From Eutreptiella sp. 'Long Island Sound 2002' (Eukaryota > Euglenozoa > Euglenophyceae > Eutreptiales > Eutreptiaceae): 64,000 bases of DNA. Under the pieces are notes generated by a model that saw only the letters and a list, made by a program, of their open reading frames with translations, did not search any database and was not told where the DNA came from. The stretch spans positions 123,522,899-123,586,898 of the forward strand of contig OZ038380.1 of NCBI GenBank assembly GCA_964036045.1, given 5' to 3'. Below, piece by piece: positions 52,322 through 61,074 of the stretch. Positions within the stretch are counted from its first letter, which is position 1, and every line of letters begins with the position of its first letter. The translations under genes were made by a program, and so were the position numbers.

Positions 52322-55300
52322 TCAGTCCCTAGCTTTACTCTTGGAGGCAAGCGTCTCAGCGAGCCTCAGCAACTCACCAAGGTTGTTCTGGGACAAGTAG
52401 TCCACCAGAACTGAGTTTAGGCGTCCCTCAGGTAGAACAAACGCAGAGAAGGGCTCCCAGGTGGCCTCTTCGACTTCCAACCCTTCCCAGAGGGTGAGGA
52501 AGCGCCAACACTGGCGATAGCGGTGGCGTAGGAGAGACTTCACCAGGTAGAAGCCCTCCTTAGCCATCTCCTCGGCGTTCATGTCGGGGAGTTCACCTTC
52601 AACTTCCATAGGGCTGGCAGCCCCTTGTACGTCCAGAGTGGCGATTTCCTCGTTGTTCAGCTCCCACTCCTCCCCACAGAGGTCTTCAGGATCATAGTAG
52701 CGCTTCAGGTGTTGAGCAGCGCACACCAGGGTCCCCCCTAGACGGGGAGAACACCGCTCGGTGATACGGTGTCCATCCACTGATAGGATCTTGTACGGCC
52801 CAAAGTATGGGTCATCGCTGGTAGAGCGTGGCCAGGCGGGTAGTCGACTGTGGTGCAGAAGCACCCAGTCCCCCTCTTGGTAGGTGGCCGGTACTCGGTG
52901 CTTGTTCTTCTTGTTCCACTGACGCTCCCTCACTCTCTGGAGCATAGCCTTGGCCTTGTCCACCTTCGCTTGTTGCTCTTGGACCCATTCACCCACAGAA
53001 GAATGGGTGTCCTCTGGATAGGGGGCATGTAGAAACCATGCCGGGCGCCCTAGGAATAGCTCATGGGGCGAGTAGCCAGTAGCTGAACTCTCTTGGGAGT
53101 TCATCATCAAGGATATGACGGGGAGTAGTCTCACCCAGTCTCTGGTGCGTTCAGTTTTGCACCATATCCTTACATTCTCCTTGAGGACACGGATCTGTCG
53201 CTCACATAGGGGGTTGCTCGTGTGAGAGTAGGGAATCCCCGTAGACACCTGGACATTGAGGGATCTCAGGACCCTCTTGTACCAGCCAGTATCTGAGCGT
53301 ACTCGTACGTCCTCATCGGAGTTGATCTCCTTGGGCACCCCGTAGACACAAAACCACTCCTCCAGGAGTATCTTGATAGTCTCCTCCCCGGTAATGTGCT
53401 TGGTACATGGGAACACCCTGGTAAACCTGGTCAACCCACAGGTTACCACGAGGGCGAAGTCATAGCCCCCGAACTTCGGCATCTCCGTGTAGTCCACGTT
53501 TAGAACACTGTTAGCACAGTGAGGGATGGGCAGGGTCGAGTAGAGACCTCTGTCCCTGATATCCCCTGGTTTACAGGACCTGCACGGGCACTTGTCCAAG
53601 ATAGGCTGGAGGGTTTTCTGCAGTTGGTCGTCAGTCCACGTAGTGTGGAACCACTGCTTGAACAGCCTCAGGGTACGGTCAGCACCCACATGACCGCTGG
53701 ACTCATGGGTCCACTTCAGCAGCGCTGGGACTCTGTCACTAGGCACCACAATGCGGTCCTCGTGCCAGAGGTAGCTCTTGTCCCTCTTCCACTGCTCTTG
53801 GTTGTAGGTATCCCCAAACTCCTTCAGGTACTCTGATTGTTGGAGTCCATCCAGGGGGCGTATCATCGTCATGTTGAGGTCCAAGTGGACGTCCATACGG
53901 CTGAACGCCTCCTTAGCCAGCGCTTCAGACCGGGCACCAATCAGGGCGTCGAAGTTGTTGCGGCTGATGTAGTCGGCACACTCGTTCTCCACTCCCTGGA
54001 TATGGTGTACCGTCAGCCGTAGTTGACTGAGGTAGGTCCACCCGCGCCGTAGCTTGGCCTTCTCAGGTGGGGGGCCCTTCTGGAAACTGCAGACCGGTTC
54101 TTGGTCGCACAGCCAGACCACAGGGTTACTCCCCAACAGTCGTGCCTGTGAGGATAGCACCAGCGTACCCGCGAGCAATTCCTGCTCATAGGTGGAGTAG
54201 TTCCCCCTGGCCTGGTTCCACTTCCACTTCCAGTGGCCCAGAGGTACTAGGACCCACTTGTTGTCAGGGTAGCTGTGCTTGAGGGTTCCATCTCGGTTGA
54301 GACCTTCCGTCCCCGATTGGGAAATGGCTGAGTCGAACTCCTCCTTCTCTAGTGCTTGCCATTGGAACAACGTTCCACCACCGCCCACATTGCTGGCGTC
54401 GGTCACCAGGATAATATCCCCTTGTGCCCTAGGCACGCCCAAGCACTTAGCGTTGGCTACCTTGTCTTTGAGCTCGTCAAACGCTTGTTGCTCTTGTGGG
54501 CCCCAGCGCCAAGTAGTACTCTTCTTGATCATGTCCGTCAGAACGGCGCTGGTGTAGGTGAAGTTTTTGATGTGGCGGCGATAGAAGTTGCACGCCCCAA
54601 TGAGACTGCGTACATCATGAAGTCCTTTTTTGGGGTCTTCGTGTCGTACCTTGGCATCCATCACGGGTTTGGCCTTAGAGGCCGCTGGGGTCCACCACCC
54701 ATAGCCAACATCAAACCCCAGGTACTGCATGGTCTCCTGCATGAACTCACACTTCTCCAGCTTGAGTCGTGTGTGGTTCTCCTGGCAGACCGCAAAGAAC
54801 ACACCCAAGAGGATTAGGTGATCCTCCTGGGTATTGGTCCCGAGGCATACATCGTCGATGTGAGCCTCCATCTGGGCACCACGGGATATAAGCTCCTGCA
54901 CCTTAGGTCTCCTTCGTAGGATGGACAAGATCTTGTTCATCACCTCTTGGAATAGAGCGGGTGCGTTAGCCACGCCAAACGGCATGACCTTCCACTTGAA
55001 CACCCTCTCCTGAGGGGTGATGAAGGCCAGTAATTCCCGTGCGTTGGGCGTCAGGTCCACTTGCCAGAATCCGTTCCTCTTGTCCATTTTCGTCTTATAG
55101 CGACAGGAGGCTATCTTCTCCAGGGTAGACTCCATATTGGGAATGGACCCTGAGTGGTTCAGCGTTTTCTTGTTCAGCTCTCCGTAGTCCACTACCAGCC
55201 GTTTGGCTGCAGACCCTGGTTTAGCCACCAGGAAACAGGGGCTGCAGTGTAGGGGGTAGTCCCCGTCCTTGTACTCCAGGACTAGGCCAGCGTCGATACA

Positions 55301-57217
55301 TTCTTGTATCTGTCGCTCGATCTCGTCGGCCTGCTCTTTAGTAGCTGGATAGGGTCTCCTCTGGATCTTGGGACCCACGAACCCGGGTTTCAGCTTGAGG
55401 TCCATCTGTACCAGCTTGTCACATGAGGCTGGAGGGGGTAGTTCTCCAAACACCTCCAGATAGGTGCTTATAAGCTTCTGTACCCGCGGGTCAAATACCT
55501 TGATCTTGTCCTCCATGACCTCGTCAGAGTGTAAGTTGCTTGCCCCCTGAGTAATAGACGTCGGGAGGTGGTCCTCCACCGACTTTTCGCCTGTGGTAGT
55601 GTCCTTCAGACCTTGGTAGCCATATAGAAGGTCTTGTTCAACCATCTCCGGTGGACGATGGCAACATAGGCACGCTCGAGGGGGTTCACATACTGATTCC
55701 TCCGAGAGGTCGTCCTCCTCTGGGGTCCTCGCATGGGCGCCCCACACGCTCTTCATGAGCTTAAGATCTACCTCCCTTTGCCAGGTGGTGATCTTCTGTT
55801 CGAGGTCCTCCTTCAATTGGGATAGGTCTCCCATACGTCCTTGCTTCAGTGGCCATGAGCTGCGGGTAGGCTTCGCGTAGCATAGCTTTTTCGCCACCAA
55901 CTTCCTCTTGGAATCCACATACTCTCTGAGCCTGGATCGAGGGTCTAGCTCCTCGTCCACGGGGTCTTCCACCCTCATGGAGAGTAGGGGTTTCAGTGGG
56001 GCGACGTACTCGGCGTTCTCCACTTCCTCCACGCAGGTCTGCACGAAGAAGGCGTCGTGCTCAGTTTCGTCGTCTGAGTGGATAGAGCCAGGTAGCTCAG
56101 ATAATCCACACTCAGAGACTCCATCAGGAACAGATACATGGCAGGGAGAGTTGGGGGCTTTGGTGTCAGTCACGACGTACTCATCTCCTCCGGGTGTAGT
56201 GTCAATAGCATCTCGAGGTCGTAGGCGATCCTTCAAGTCACCCAAGGCGAGTCCATCGTTTTCCTGTTGTATAGTCTGGACCAGAGTCGGGTGAAGATCC
56301 TCCCAGGGAATGGAGGTAAGACTTCCGTCCACCACGCTGAGCATACTCCCCCATCCAGGCTTCCCAATAGGCGTCTTGCATCCCAGAGGCACGTAGATGG
56401 CGTCATCAGGCAAACGAACAGAGCTGATAGTCAGCCTGTCCAGGAGGTTTCGCCAGTACTCGTTGCCCCCATGGGCTCCCCAATCGGGGGAACACAGGAC
56501 CATACGGGAACGTTTCAAGGCCACCTTGGTCAGCACCTTCCCCAGTTCACTGAACCTGGGGTTCCCGTAGGCCATCCCGAAAGAGGGCCAGTAAAATTTG
56601 TAGCTGCAGTTCTTCCCCTTCCTGCAGTAAAGGTCCAGTACATGCTGCTTGTCGCTGGCGAACAACTCCACACTCAGGTCTTCTCTAGAGTAACCTAACT
56701 CCTTCAGACCTTGGTCTAGGACTTCCCCCAATAGTTGATAGTCATCAGTTTTGGAGGCCGCCATCATGTTCGAGGGCTCCTCCTTCGATAGCCTCAGGTA
56801 ACTCGAGGTATGTTCCGACTGCTCCAGTGGCACAGACTCTCTGCCACTGCCGTGGTCCACGTAGAGGAGGTAGGGCGCTTGCAGCGTCAGGGATTGAATC
56901 TGGGAGTGCTGTACGAAGAAGTCAGTCCCCAGTACAAAGTCGAAGGCCTCAGTGTCCATCACATAGAACCGATGGGCGATAGTCCGGGAGCCCATAGGTA
57001 CCCCCACTTCACAGTCCCCGCAGCTGTGCACCACATGTCCATCCCCCATACGTATAGCAGCGGTGGTCATGGTGTTCTTCAGGCTCCCACAAGGTAAAAT
57101 TTTCTTGGCCACTATAGTTATGGTGGCGCCAGTGTCCAATACCCCCAGGTATTCGCGTCCCCCTAGTCGGATACGTACCCAAAACACCAGGTCTTGGGTG
57201 CCACCAGAGCGTCCCTG
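52322..57217 (-). CDS. pol: Element 2 Pol: protease, RT, RNase H, integrase, chromodomain
   Basis: A continuous frame of about 1630 codons directly after the Gag UGA. Numbering from the apparent start at 57187 (a GTG; there is no ATG there): aspartic protease GVLDTGATITIV (about 15-26) with a second motif FDFVLGTDFF; RT VVDYGELNKK (about 664), FKWKVMPFGVANA (about 730), HIDDV (about 776); RNase H VTDASNVGGGG (about 926), STYEQELLAG and CDQEPV; integrase H-H (SSGHVGADRTLRLFKQWFHT) and CPCRSC near 1165-1205, core D (NVDYTEMPKFGG), D (INSDEDVRVRSD), E (NPLCERQIRVL, about 1325); GPYKILSVDG; chromodomain EGFYLVKSLLRHRY to FLTLWEGL and TWEPFSAF (about 1540-1597). It ends at UGA. Expression would need UGA readthrough. 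Confidence 0.92.
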   Translation of the reverse strand, partial: QGRSGGTQDLVFWVRIRLGGREYLGVLDTGATITIVAKKILPCGSLKNTMTTAAIRMGDGHVVHSCGDCEVGVPMGSRTIAHRFYVMDTEAFDFVLGTDFFVQHSQIQSLTLQAPYLLYVDHGSGRESVPLEQSEHTSSYLRLSKEEPSNMMAASKTDDYQLLGEVLDQGLKELGYSREDLSVELFASDKQHVLDLYCRKGKNCSYKFYWPSFGMAYGNPRFSELGKVLTKVALKRSRMVLCSPDWGAHGGNEYWRNLLDRLTISSVRLPDDAIYVPLGCKTPIGKPGWGSMLSVVDGSLTSIPWEDLHPTLVQTIQQENDGLALGDLKDRLRPRDAIDTTPGGDEYVVTDTKAPNSPCHVSVPDGVSECGLSELPGSIHSDDETEHDAFFVQTCVEEVENAEYVAPLKPLLSMRVEDPVDEELDPRSRLREYVDSKRKLVAKKLCYAKPTRSSWPLKQGRMGDLSQLKEDLEQKITTWQREVDLKLMKSVWGAHARTPEEDDLSEESVCEPPRACLCCHRPPEMVEQDLLYGYQGLKDTTTGEKSVEDHLPTSITQGASNLHSDEVMEDKIKVFDPRVQKLISTYLEVFGELPPPASCDKLVQMDLKLKPGFVGPKIQRRPYPATKEQADEIERQIQECIDAGLVLEYKDGDYPLHCSPCFLVAKPGSAAKRLVVDYGELNKKTLNHSGSIPNMESTLEKIASCRYKTKMDKRNGFWQVDLTPNARELLAFITPQERVFKWKVMPFGVANAPALFQEVMNKILSILRRRPKVQELISRGAQMEAHIDDVCLGTNTQEDHLILLGVFFAVCQENHTRLKLEKCEFMQETMQYLGFDVGYGWWTPAASKAKPVMDAKVRHEDPKKGLHDVRSLIGACNFYRRHIKNFTYTSAVLTDMIKKSTTWRWGPQEQQAFDELKDKVANAKCLGVPRAQGDIILVTDASNVGGGGTLFQWQALEKEEFDSAISQSGTEGLNRDGTLKHSYPDNKWVLVPLGHWKWKWNQARGNYSTYEQELLAGTLVLSSQARLLGSNPVVWLCDQEPVCSFQKGPPPEKAKLRRGWTYLSQLRLTVHHIQGVENECADYISRNNFDALIGARSEALAKEAFSRMDVHLDLNMTMIRPLDGLQQSEYLKEFGDTYNQEQWKRDKSYLWHEDRIVVPSDRVPALLKWTHESSGHVGADRTLRLFKQWFHTTWTDDQLQKTLQPILDKCPCRSCKPGDIRDRGLYSTLPIPHCANSVLNVDYTEMPKFGGYDFALVVTCGLTRFTRVFPCTKHITGEETIKILLEEWFCVYGVPKEINSDEDVRVRSDTGWYKRVLRSLNVQVSTGIPYSHTSNPLCERQIRVLKENVRIWCKTERTRDWVRLLPVISLMMNSQESSATGYSPHELFLGRPAWFLHAPYPEDTHSSVGEWVQEQQAKVDKAKAMLQRVRERQWNKKNKHRVPATYQEGDWVLLHHSRLPAWPRSTSDDPYFGPYKILSVDGHRITERCSPRLGGTLVCAAQHLKRYYDPEDLCGEEWELNNEEIATLDVQGAASPMEVEGELPDMNAEEMAKEGFYLVKSLLRHRYRQCWRFLTLWEGLEVEEATWEPFSAFVLPEGRLNSVLVDYLSQNNLGELLRLAETLASKSKARD

Positions 57218-58540
57218 TCAGAACTCCGCGGGACAGGTCACCTCGAACCCCTTGTTCCGCAGTTTGCGGGCCATCCTCATGAAACGGCTCCTCTTCTTAG
57301 CGTTGCCGTCATCACCACCTTCATGCTCACGCTTGGCTCCTTGTTGTTGCTGGGCCTGCGTTTGTGAGCGTGTGGTAGGACCAGACTGCCCTCCAGAGGG
57401 CTCGGAGTTCCCCCCTGGATTAGGGTTGGGGTTGCCTCCGTTTTTGTCCTTGTTCTTGTTGTCCTTGTCTGGCTGGCGGTTAGTGCCTCCTCCTCGTCCA
57501 CCTTGACCCTTGTCCTGCCCTTGACCACATCCTTTCGACTTGCCCTTGCCGGAGTCGTTGCCTTTGCCTTTGCCTCCACCTTTGCCTGAGCCTTTGCCAG
57601 GATCTTCACCCTTAAGCTTCGCCGATAGGCGTTGCTTATGGTAGCACTCATCCTCGTAGTGCTTCCGCTTCCCGCAGAATGCACACGTGATGGTGCACCT
57701 GTAATGATCCGGCAGCTTCGCTCTGGCGCCGGTGTTCTTCTCCTGCTGCTTCCCCTGGACTACGAAGCAGTCTCGCTGCTCGCAGTCAGGGGCGTGCTGC
57801 AGGTGGCCCTGCTCGTCCCTGGCATCACACCAGAATAGCTCCTTAACGTTCTCCATGATACGGGCGTGGGCGTGTTTGGGGGTAGTCCCCTGCCCAGGTC
57901 GGGACCCTTGGTACCCTTTGCCATGGCCTCCAGAACCTCCACCACCAGGACGGTAGTTGTTCAAGTGCTGGTCGCTCTCCTTCTCCAGCGCCAGCTCCAG
58001 GAGTAGCACGCATAGATCCTCGTAGCGGAGGGATCTAGCCTTGCGATCCGCCGTCGAACGGCACTCGTCCCACAGCTCTCGGGGGAGCTTGGCCACCAAC
58101 AAGAACAGCAGGTCGTCGCTGCTGTAGGAACCGGGCGTCAGTCGTTCAGCCCAGTGTTCCAGATCAGCCAACAGCTCAGAGACCCTGCCAGGTTTGGGGT
58201 TGGTGGGCAACACGGGCAGGTTCTGGATCTCGGCCCTGATGGAGAGGTCGGTTTCGTAGGTCGGGTACTGCCTCTCCAAGGCAACCAACACATCGGCAAA
58301 GGTGGCGGAGTTAGTCACGATCTGCCTGACCTGCTTCTCCAGGTACTTGGTCTTGCAGCACTGCAGGAGCAGATTGCACTTGACTCGCCTACTAGCGTGG
58401 GTTTGGCCGGTCAATCGGAGAAACCGGCCAAAATTCTCAGCGAACTCGCTGAGGTCCTTGCCTGTGAACTCAGGCAGGTTCACCACGACCTTGGAGGTGG
58501 CAATAGCCTTCGCCTCCTGAGACCTGCGTCCCTCAGGGCG
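57218..58540 (-). CDS. gag: Element 2 Gag: capsid and zinc knuckle
   Basis: A frame bounded by UGA at both ends (58541-58543 upstream, 57218-57220 downstream). The helical capsid-like region starts VNLPEFTGKDLSEFAENFGR and includes SDDLLFLLVAKLPRELWDEC, typical of the retrotransposon Gag family. A Gly-rich linker follows, then a second section with the nucleocapsid knuckle CAFCGKRKHYEDEC (CX2CX4HX4C), and a Gly/Lys/Gln-rich basic tail suited to RNA binding. There is no ATG near the frame start, so it is probably a continuation of the upstream frame. Confidence 0.85.
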   Translation of the reverse strand, partial: RPEGRRSQEAKAIATSKVVVNLPEFTGKDLSEFAENFGRFLRLTGQTHASRRVKCNLLLQCCKTKYLEKQVRQIVTNSATFADVLVALERQYPTYETDLSIRAEIQNLPVLPTNPKPGRVSELLADLEHWAERLTPGSYSSDDLLFLLVAKLPRELWDECRSTADRKARSLRYEDLCVLLLELALEKESDQHLNNYRPGGGGSGGHGKGYQGSRPGQGTTPKHAHARIMENVKELFWCDARDEQGHLQHAPDCEQRDCFVVQGKQQEKNTGARAKLPDHYRCTITCAFCGKRKHYEDECYHKQRLSAKLKGEDPGKGSGKGGGKGKGNDSGKGKSKGCGQGQDKGQGGRGGGTNRQPDKDNKNKDKNGGNPNPNPGGNSEPSGGQSGPTTRSQTQAQQQQGAKREHEGGDDGNAKKRSRFMRMARKLRNKGFEVTCPAEF

Positions 58541-59725
58541 TCAGGTCTTCTTCTTCTTCTTCTTCTTCTTCCCCCTTGGGTCCTCGGGGTCCTCCGGGTC
58601 ATCGTCCTCTGAGGGCGAAGCAGAAGTCATAGACGGCGGCTCATCTTCGGAGGGGTCTCCGCCTAGATTGCTAGAGCCATAAGGCTCCACGTCCACCATT
58701 GCCCTCAAGGCTGTCAGCCCAAGCCGGTCTAGCTCGGCCCTCGTAGAGTTCGTCACGTGGCTGTAGGGCGGCTGGGCCGTTCTCGGTACGAAAGGACTTC
58801 TCGGTATCGCTGCAGGGGTCGGCATCGGTCGACTCCTCAGGCTCCCCAGGGTGTTTGTCAACCCTGCCGCCAGGTGGTTGGCCTGTACTCGGTGGGGTGA
58901 CATTCCCACCGTGGTAGGTGACGCTTGGGAAGGTATCATCAGGGGCTCCAGTTTCTCTCGGATCTCTCGAGTGAGGTCGCCCACGATTTTTGAAGTGGGT
59001 CCTCGGAGCACCTCGTTGATCTCCGACCGCGTCAGGGACCTGTTGGAGGATCTTCCCGATCCTCTACTCCTGCCACCAAGAGACTCAGGTCCTCTCCTCA
59101 ACCCACTCAAGGTTGCATACCCAGGTGCATACCCAGGAACATCCACATAGGTTCCAGTAGCGGGTAGTGGATGGGGATATTCAGCCGCATACCATCGCGG
59201 CGCAGAGCTGGAAGCCACCGGCTCACTGGCAGTAGTTGCCTCAGGGAGCGCGGTGGTAGGTTGGCCCATACCATAGGCGGGGTAGGGAGGCATGCCAGTA
59301 AAGCCTGTGCCCTGTGCCATAGGCGCGTTGGTTATCGGAGTGGATGTTGCAGCGGCTGGGTCTGGAATTGGGAGTGTTGGGGTTATAGGAGAGGGTGATG
59401 CGTGGAGGCCAGAAGCGCTTGGTGCGCCTTCGGAGGTAGGGTCATTCGTCAGGTCTTGCCCTTGTTCCTCTCCTTCGTCTGGTTCGTCTCCAGCATCATT
59501 CTCGCTCTCTCTCTTCCTCTTCACAGGCTGAGTGACCACCTCCTCGACTGAGAGGGCCCTGAAGGCCGTCTGGAGTCCATCCAACGAGTCCTCAGCCACT
59601 TCCACTGGCCCATGTAAGGGCTCCGAAGGTACAGCGCGAGGTCGAGGTCAAGGTTCACCAGGTGCTGGCCTTGCCGGTGCCTCAGGCGCTGTCTTCACGT
59701 CGGCGTCCTCTTTCCTTGTATCCAT
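58541..59725 (-). pseudogene. gag: Element 2 Gag N-terminal part
   Basis: The first ATG is at 59725 (MDTRKEDADVKTAPEAP), 98 bases after the LTR. An in-frame UGA at 59648-59650 interrupts it after 25 codons. The frame then continues (PRPRAVPSEP, VAEDSLDGLQTAFRALSVEE) to a poly-Lys end coded by a CTT repeat at about 58549-58570 and a UGA at 58541. The segment is Ser/Pro-rich and low in recognisable structure. The UGA at 59648 sits in a CCT-xGA-CCT-CGA repeat and looks like CGA changed to TGA. Confidence 0.6.
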
Positions 59726-59807
59726 CTTCCTTTGCCCTTCTGCTTATATGTGACTGCTCGGCGCACTGGATGTACGGCGCGGGGTTGCTGCCGGTGCGCA
59801 GAGACAG

Positions 59808-59824
59808 TCTGCCTCTTGCTACCA
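59808..59824 (-). promoter_or_regulatory. Element 2 candidate tRNA primer binding site
   Basis: On the minus strand TGGTAGCAAGAGGCAGA follows the LTR end. TGG is the complement of the tRNA CCA tail, and TGGTAGCA would pair with a tRNA ending TGCTACCA, as many initiator methionine tRNAs do. Beyond eight bases the pairing would need one bulge. Confidence 0.55.
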
Positions 59825-60609
59825 GAAAGGTTTATAGTGGTTTCAACACTGTGTTTTTGCCTCTCCTGCTGCTTGCTGCTGGTGTAGGGTTTCCTGCTGC
59901 TTGTTTTTGAAGATGAAAAGCTTTTGTTTGCTGAAATACAGTCAATCCAGGATAGCCCAAGCCAGAGGTATGCAAGGAGAAGAGAATCAGGATCAAAGCA
60001 TGAAGGGCTGCAGTGTAAACAGTGGAAGATGAAAGGATATTCAAAGAAACTGCAACTCAGGTCACAACGGATAGCATATTCACAAAGATAGCTGAAACGT
60101 TTTGGAAAAGAGTTGGAAAACTGCCCCATGGTCACTCTATCTCCATAGTGCCATCTCAGGAGATGTGCACTCTTTGTTTTGGGTCCCATATGTGCTGATG
60201 TGGCAGGGCATGTGGCGATGAGGTCACTGCCATGTCACATGGGACCTTCTTACTTAGCTAGGCTGACCGGGAATGGAACCCAGGACCTCTCAAAAAGAGG
60301 TGCCCAGCCCCCTAGGGTGCATACCACTGGGACAGCTAAGTATTCATGGAAAAACATAGATAAATTCATAGGCTCTGCCTTGGATATGTCAGTTCTCAGT
60401 CACCTTAGGGAAAGATGATTTGCCTCACATTGAAAGGGGATTAAGGGGTCCACTCCATATCCTGATTGGGTGTTTGGTTCCATAGGTCAAAATGTGTTAT
60501 CACCACTTTTGGTGTGACCAATACTAAGATAGAAATGCCTGGATGCTCAGTGCATCTCTAATACAACTAGAGTATGCCTCAAAGCATTGGAAAAGCACTT
60601 TTTCTTACT
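59824..60609 (-). repeat. Element 2 5' LTR
   Basis: The partner of 49269-50054. The outer end starts AGTAAGAAAAAG on the minus strand. The inner end runs CCTTTC directly into TGGTAGC, lacking the three bases (TAC) seen at the outer end of the 3' LTR. The tRNA-like stretch lies at 60258-60340. Confidence 0.85.
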
Positions 60610-60613
60610 TACC
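60610..60613. repeat. Target site duplication of element 2, right (TACC)
   Basis: TACC follows the LTR terminal CTTACT and matches 49262-49265. Confidence 0.6.
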
Positions 60614-61074
60614 GGTTTCCTGAGCTCCGACATAGTTGCCTTGTCACACTTAACAGAAGAAGTACCCTGTGTACCAAGCTTCCACCCAAGTTGCCTGCAG
60701 AATGAGACACCACGACCAGCACCTCTGTCCCCAATGTGTCTGATGCGTGCCCGAAGGTGCACAACCGACATGGGACAACTTAGATTACGTATGCCTTTGG
60801 CGTGTGAGAAACGTTTGCGGCGGTGTGACAGCGGTGCATGTTGTACATACATCCTCCTGTTGCGGTGCAGGTGCGCCATGAAACTCAGAAACCGAAACGC
60901 CTTCCGGGCCAGCCCAAGGGTACTGCCCAACACAGAGTTCCATAGTTGACGAAGGATCAGAACAGGGACCTGGGCTGACTCAGGATCAGAACAGCGAGGA
61001 CTGAAAGGTTCAGAGCGGCATTTCCCACAAAAACAGCACACATCTAGTGCTGTGGACCAAAAAGCAGGTGACAA
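60614..61074 (-). CDS. Possible host exon ending at element 2, unknown
   Basis: A minus-strand frame of about 155 codons up to the insertion: FLSFMAHLHRNRRMYVQHAP, RKRFSHAKGIRNLSCPMSVV, GAGRGVSFCRQLGWKLGTQG, then ELRKPV across the target duplication. At its left end CCG-GTAAGTAAG, made from the duplicated GGTA plus the LTR start, fits a 5' splice site. An opposite ORF (60587-60949) is about as long, so strand is uncertain. No family recognised. Confidence 0.25.

Larger units (their letters stand above)
49266..60609 (-). mobile_element. Element 2: Ty3/gypsy LTR retrotransposon, minus strand
   Basis: An 11.3-kb element with 0.79-kb LTRs, reading right to left: 5' LTR (59824-60609), primer site, Gag in two parts, pol, long 3' noncoding DNA, polypurine tract, 3' LTR (49266-50054). 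RNase H precedes integrase and a chromodomain closes pol, as in chromoviruses. The coding frame is continuous from 59725 to 52322 apart from three UGA codons. The LTRs differ by scattered changes, many C/T. It is the most intact element in the window. Confidence 0.9.

Noticed and set aside
52322-59725. Nuclear genetic code with UGA as sense
   Set aside because: Tryptophan positions use TGG, other elements stop at TAA, TAG and TGA alike, and all three UGAs can derive from CGA. It is kept only as an alternative in the findings.
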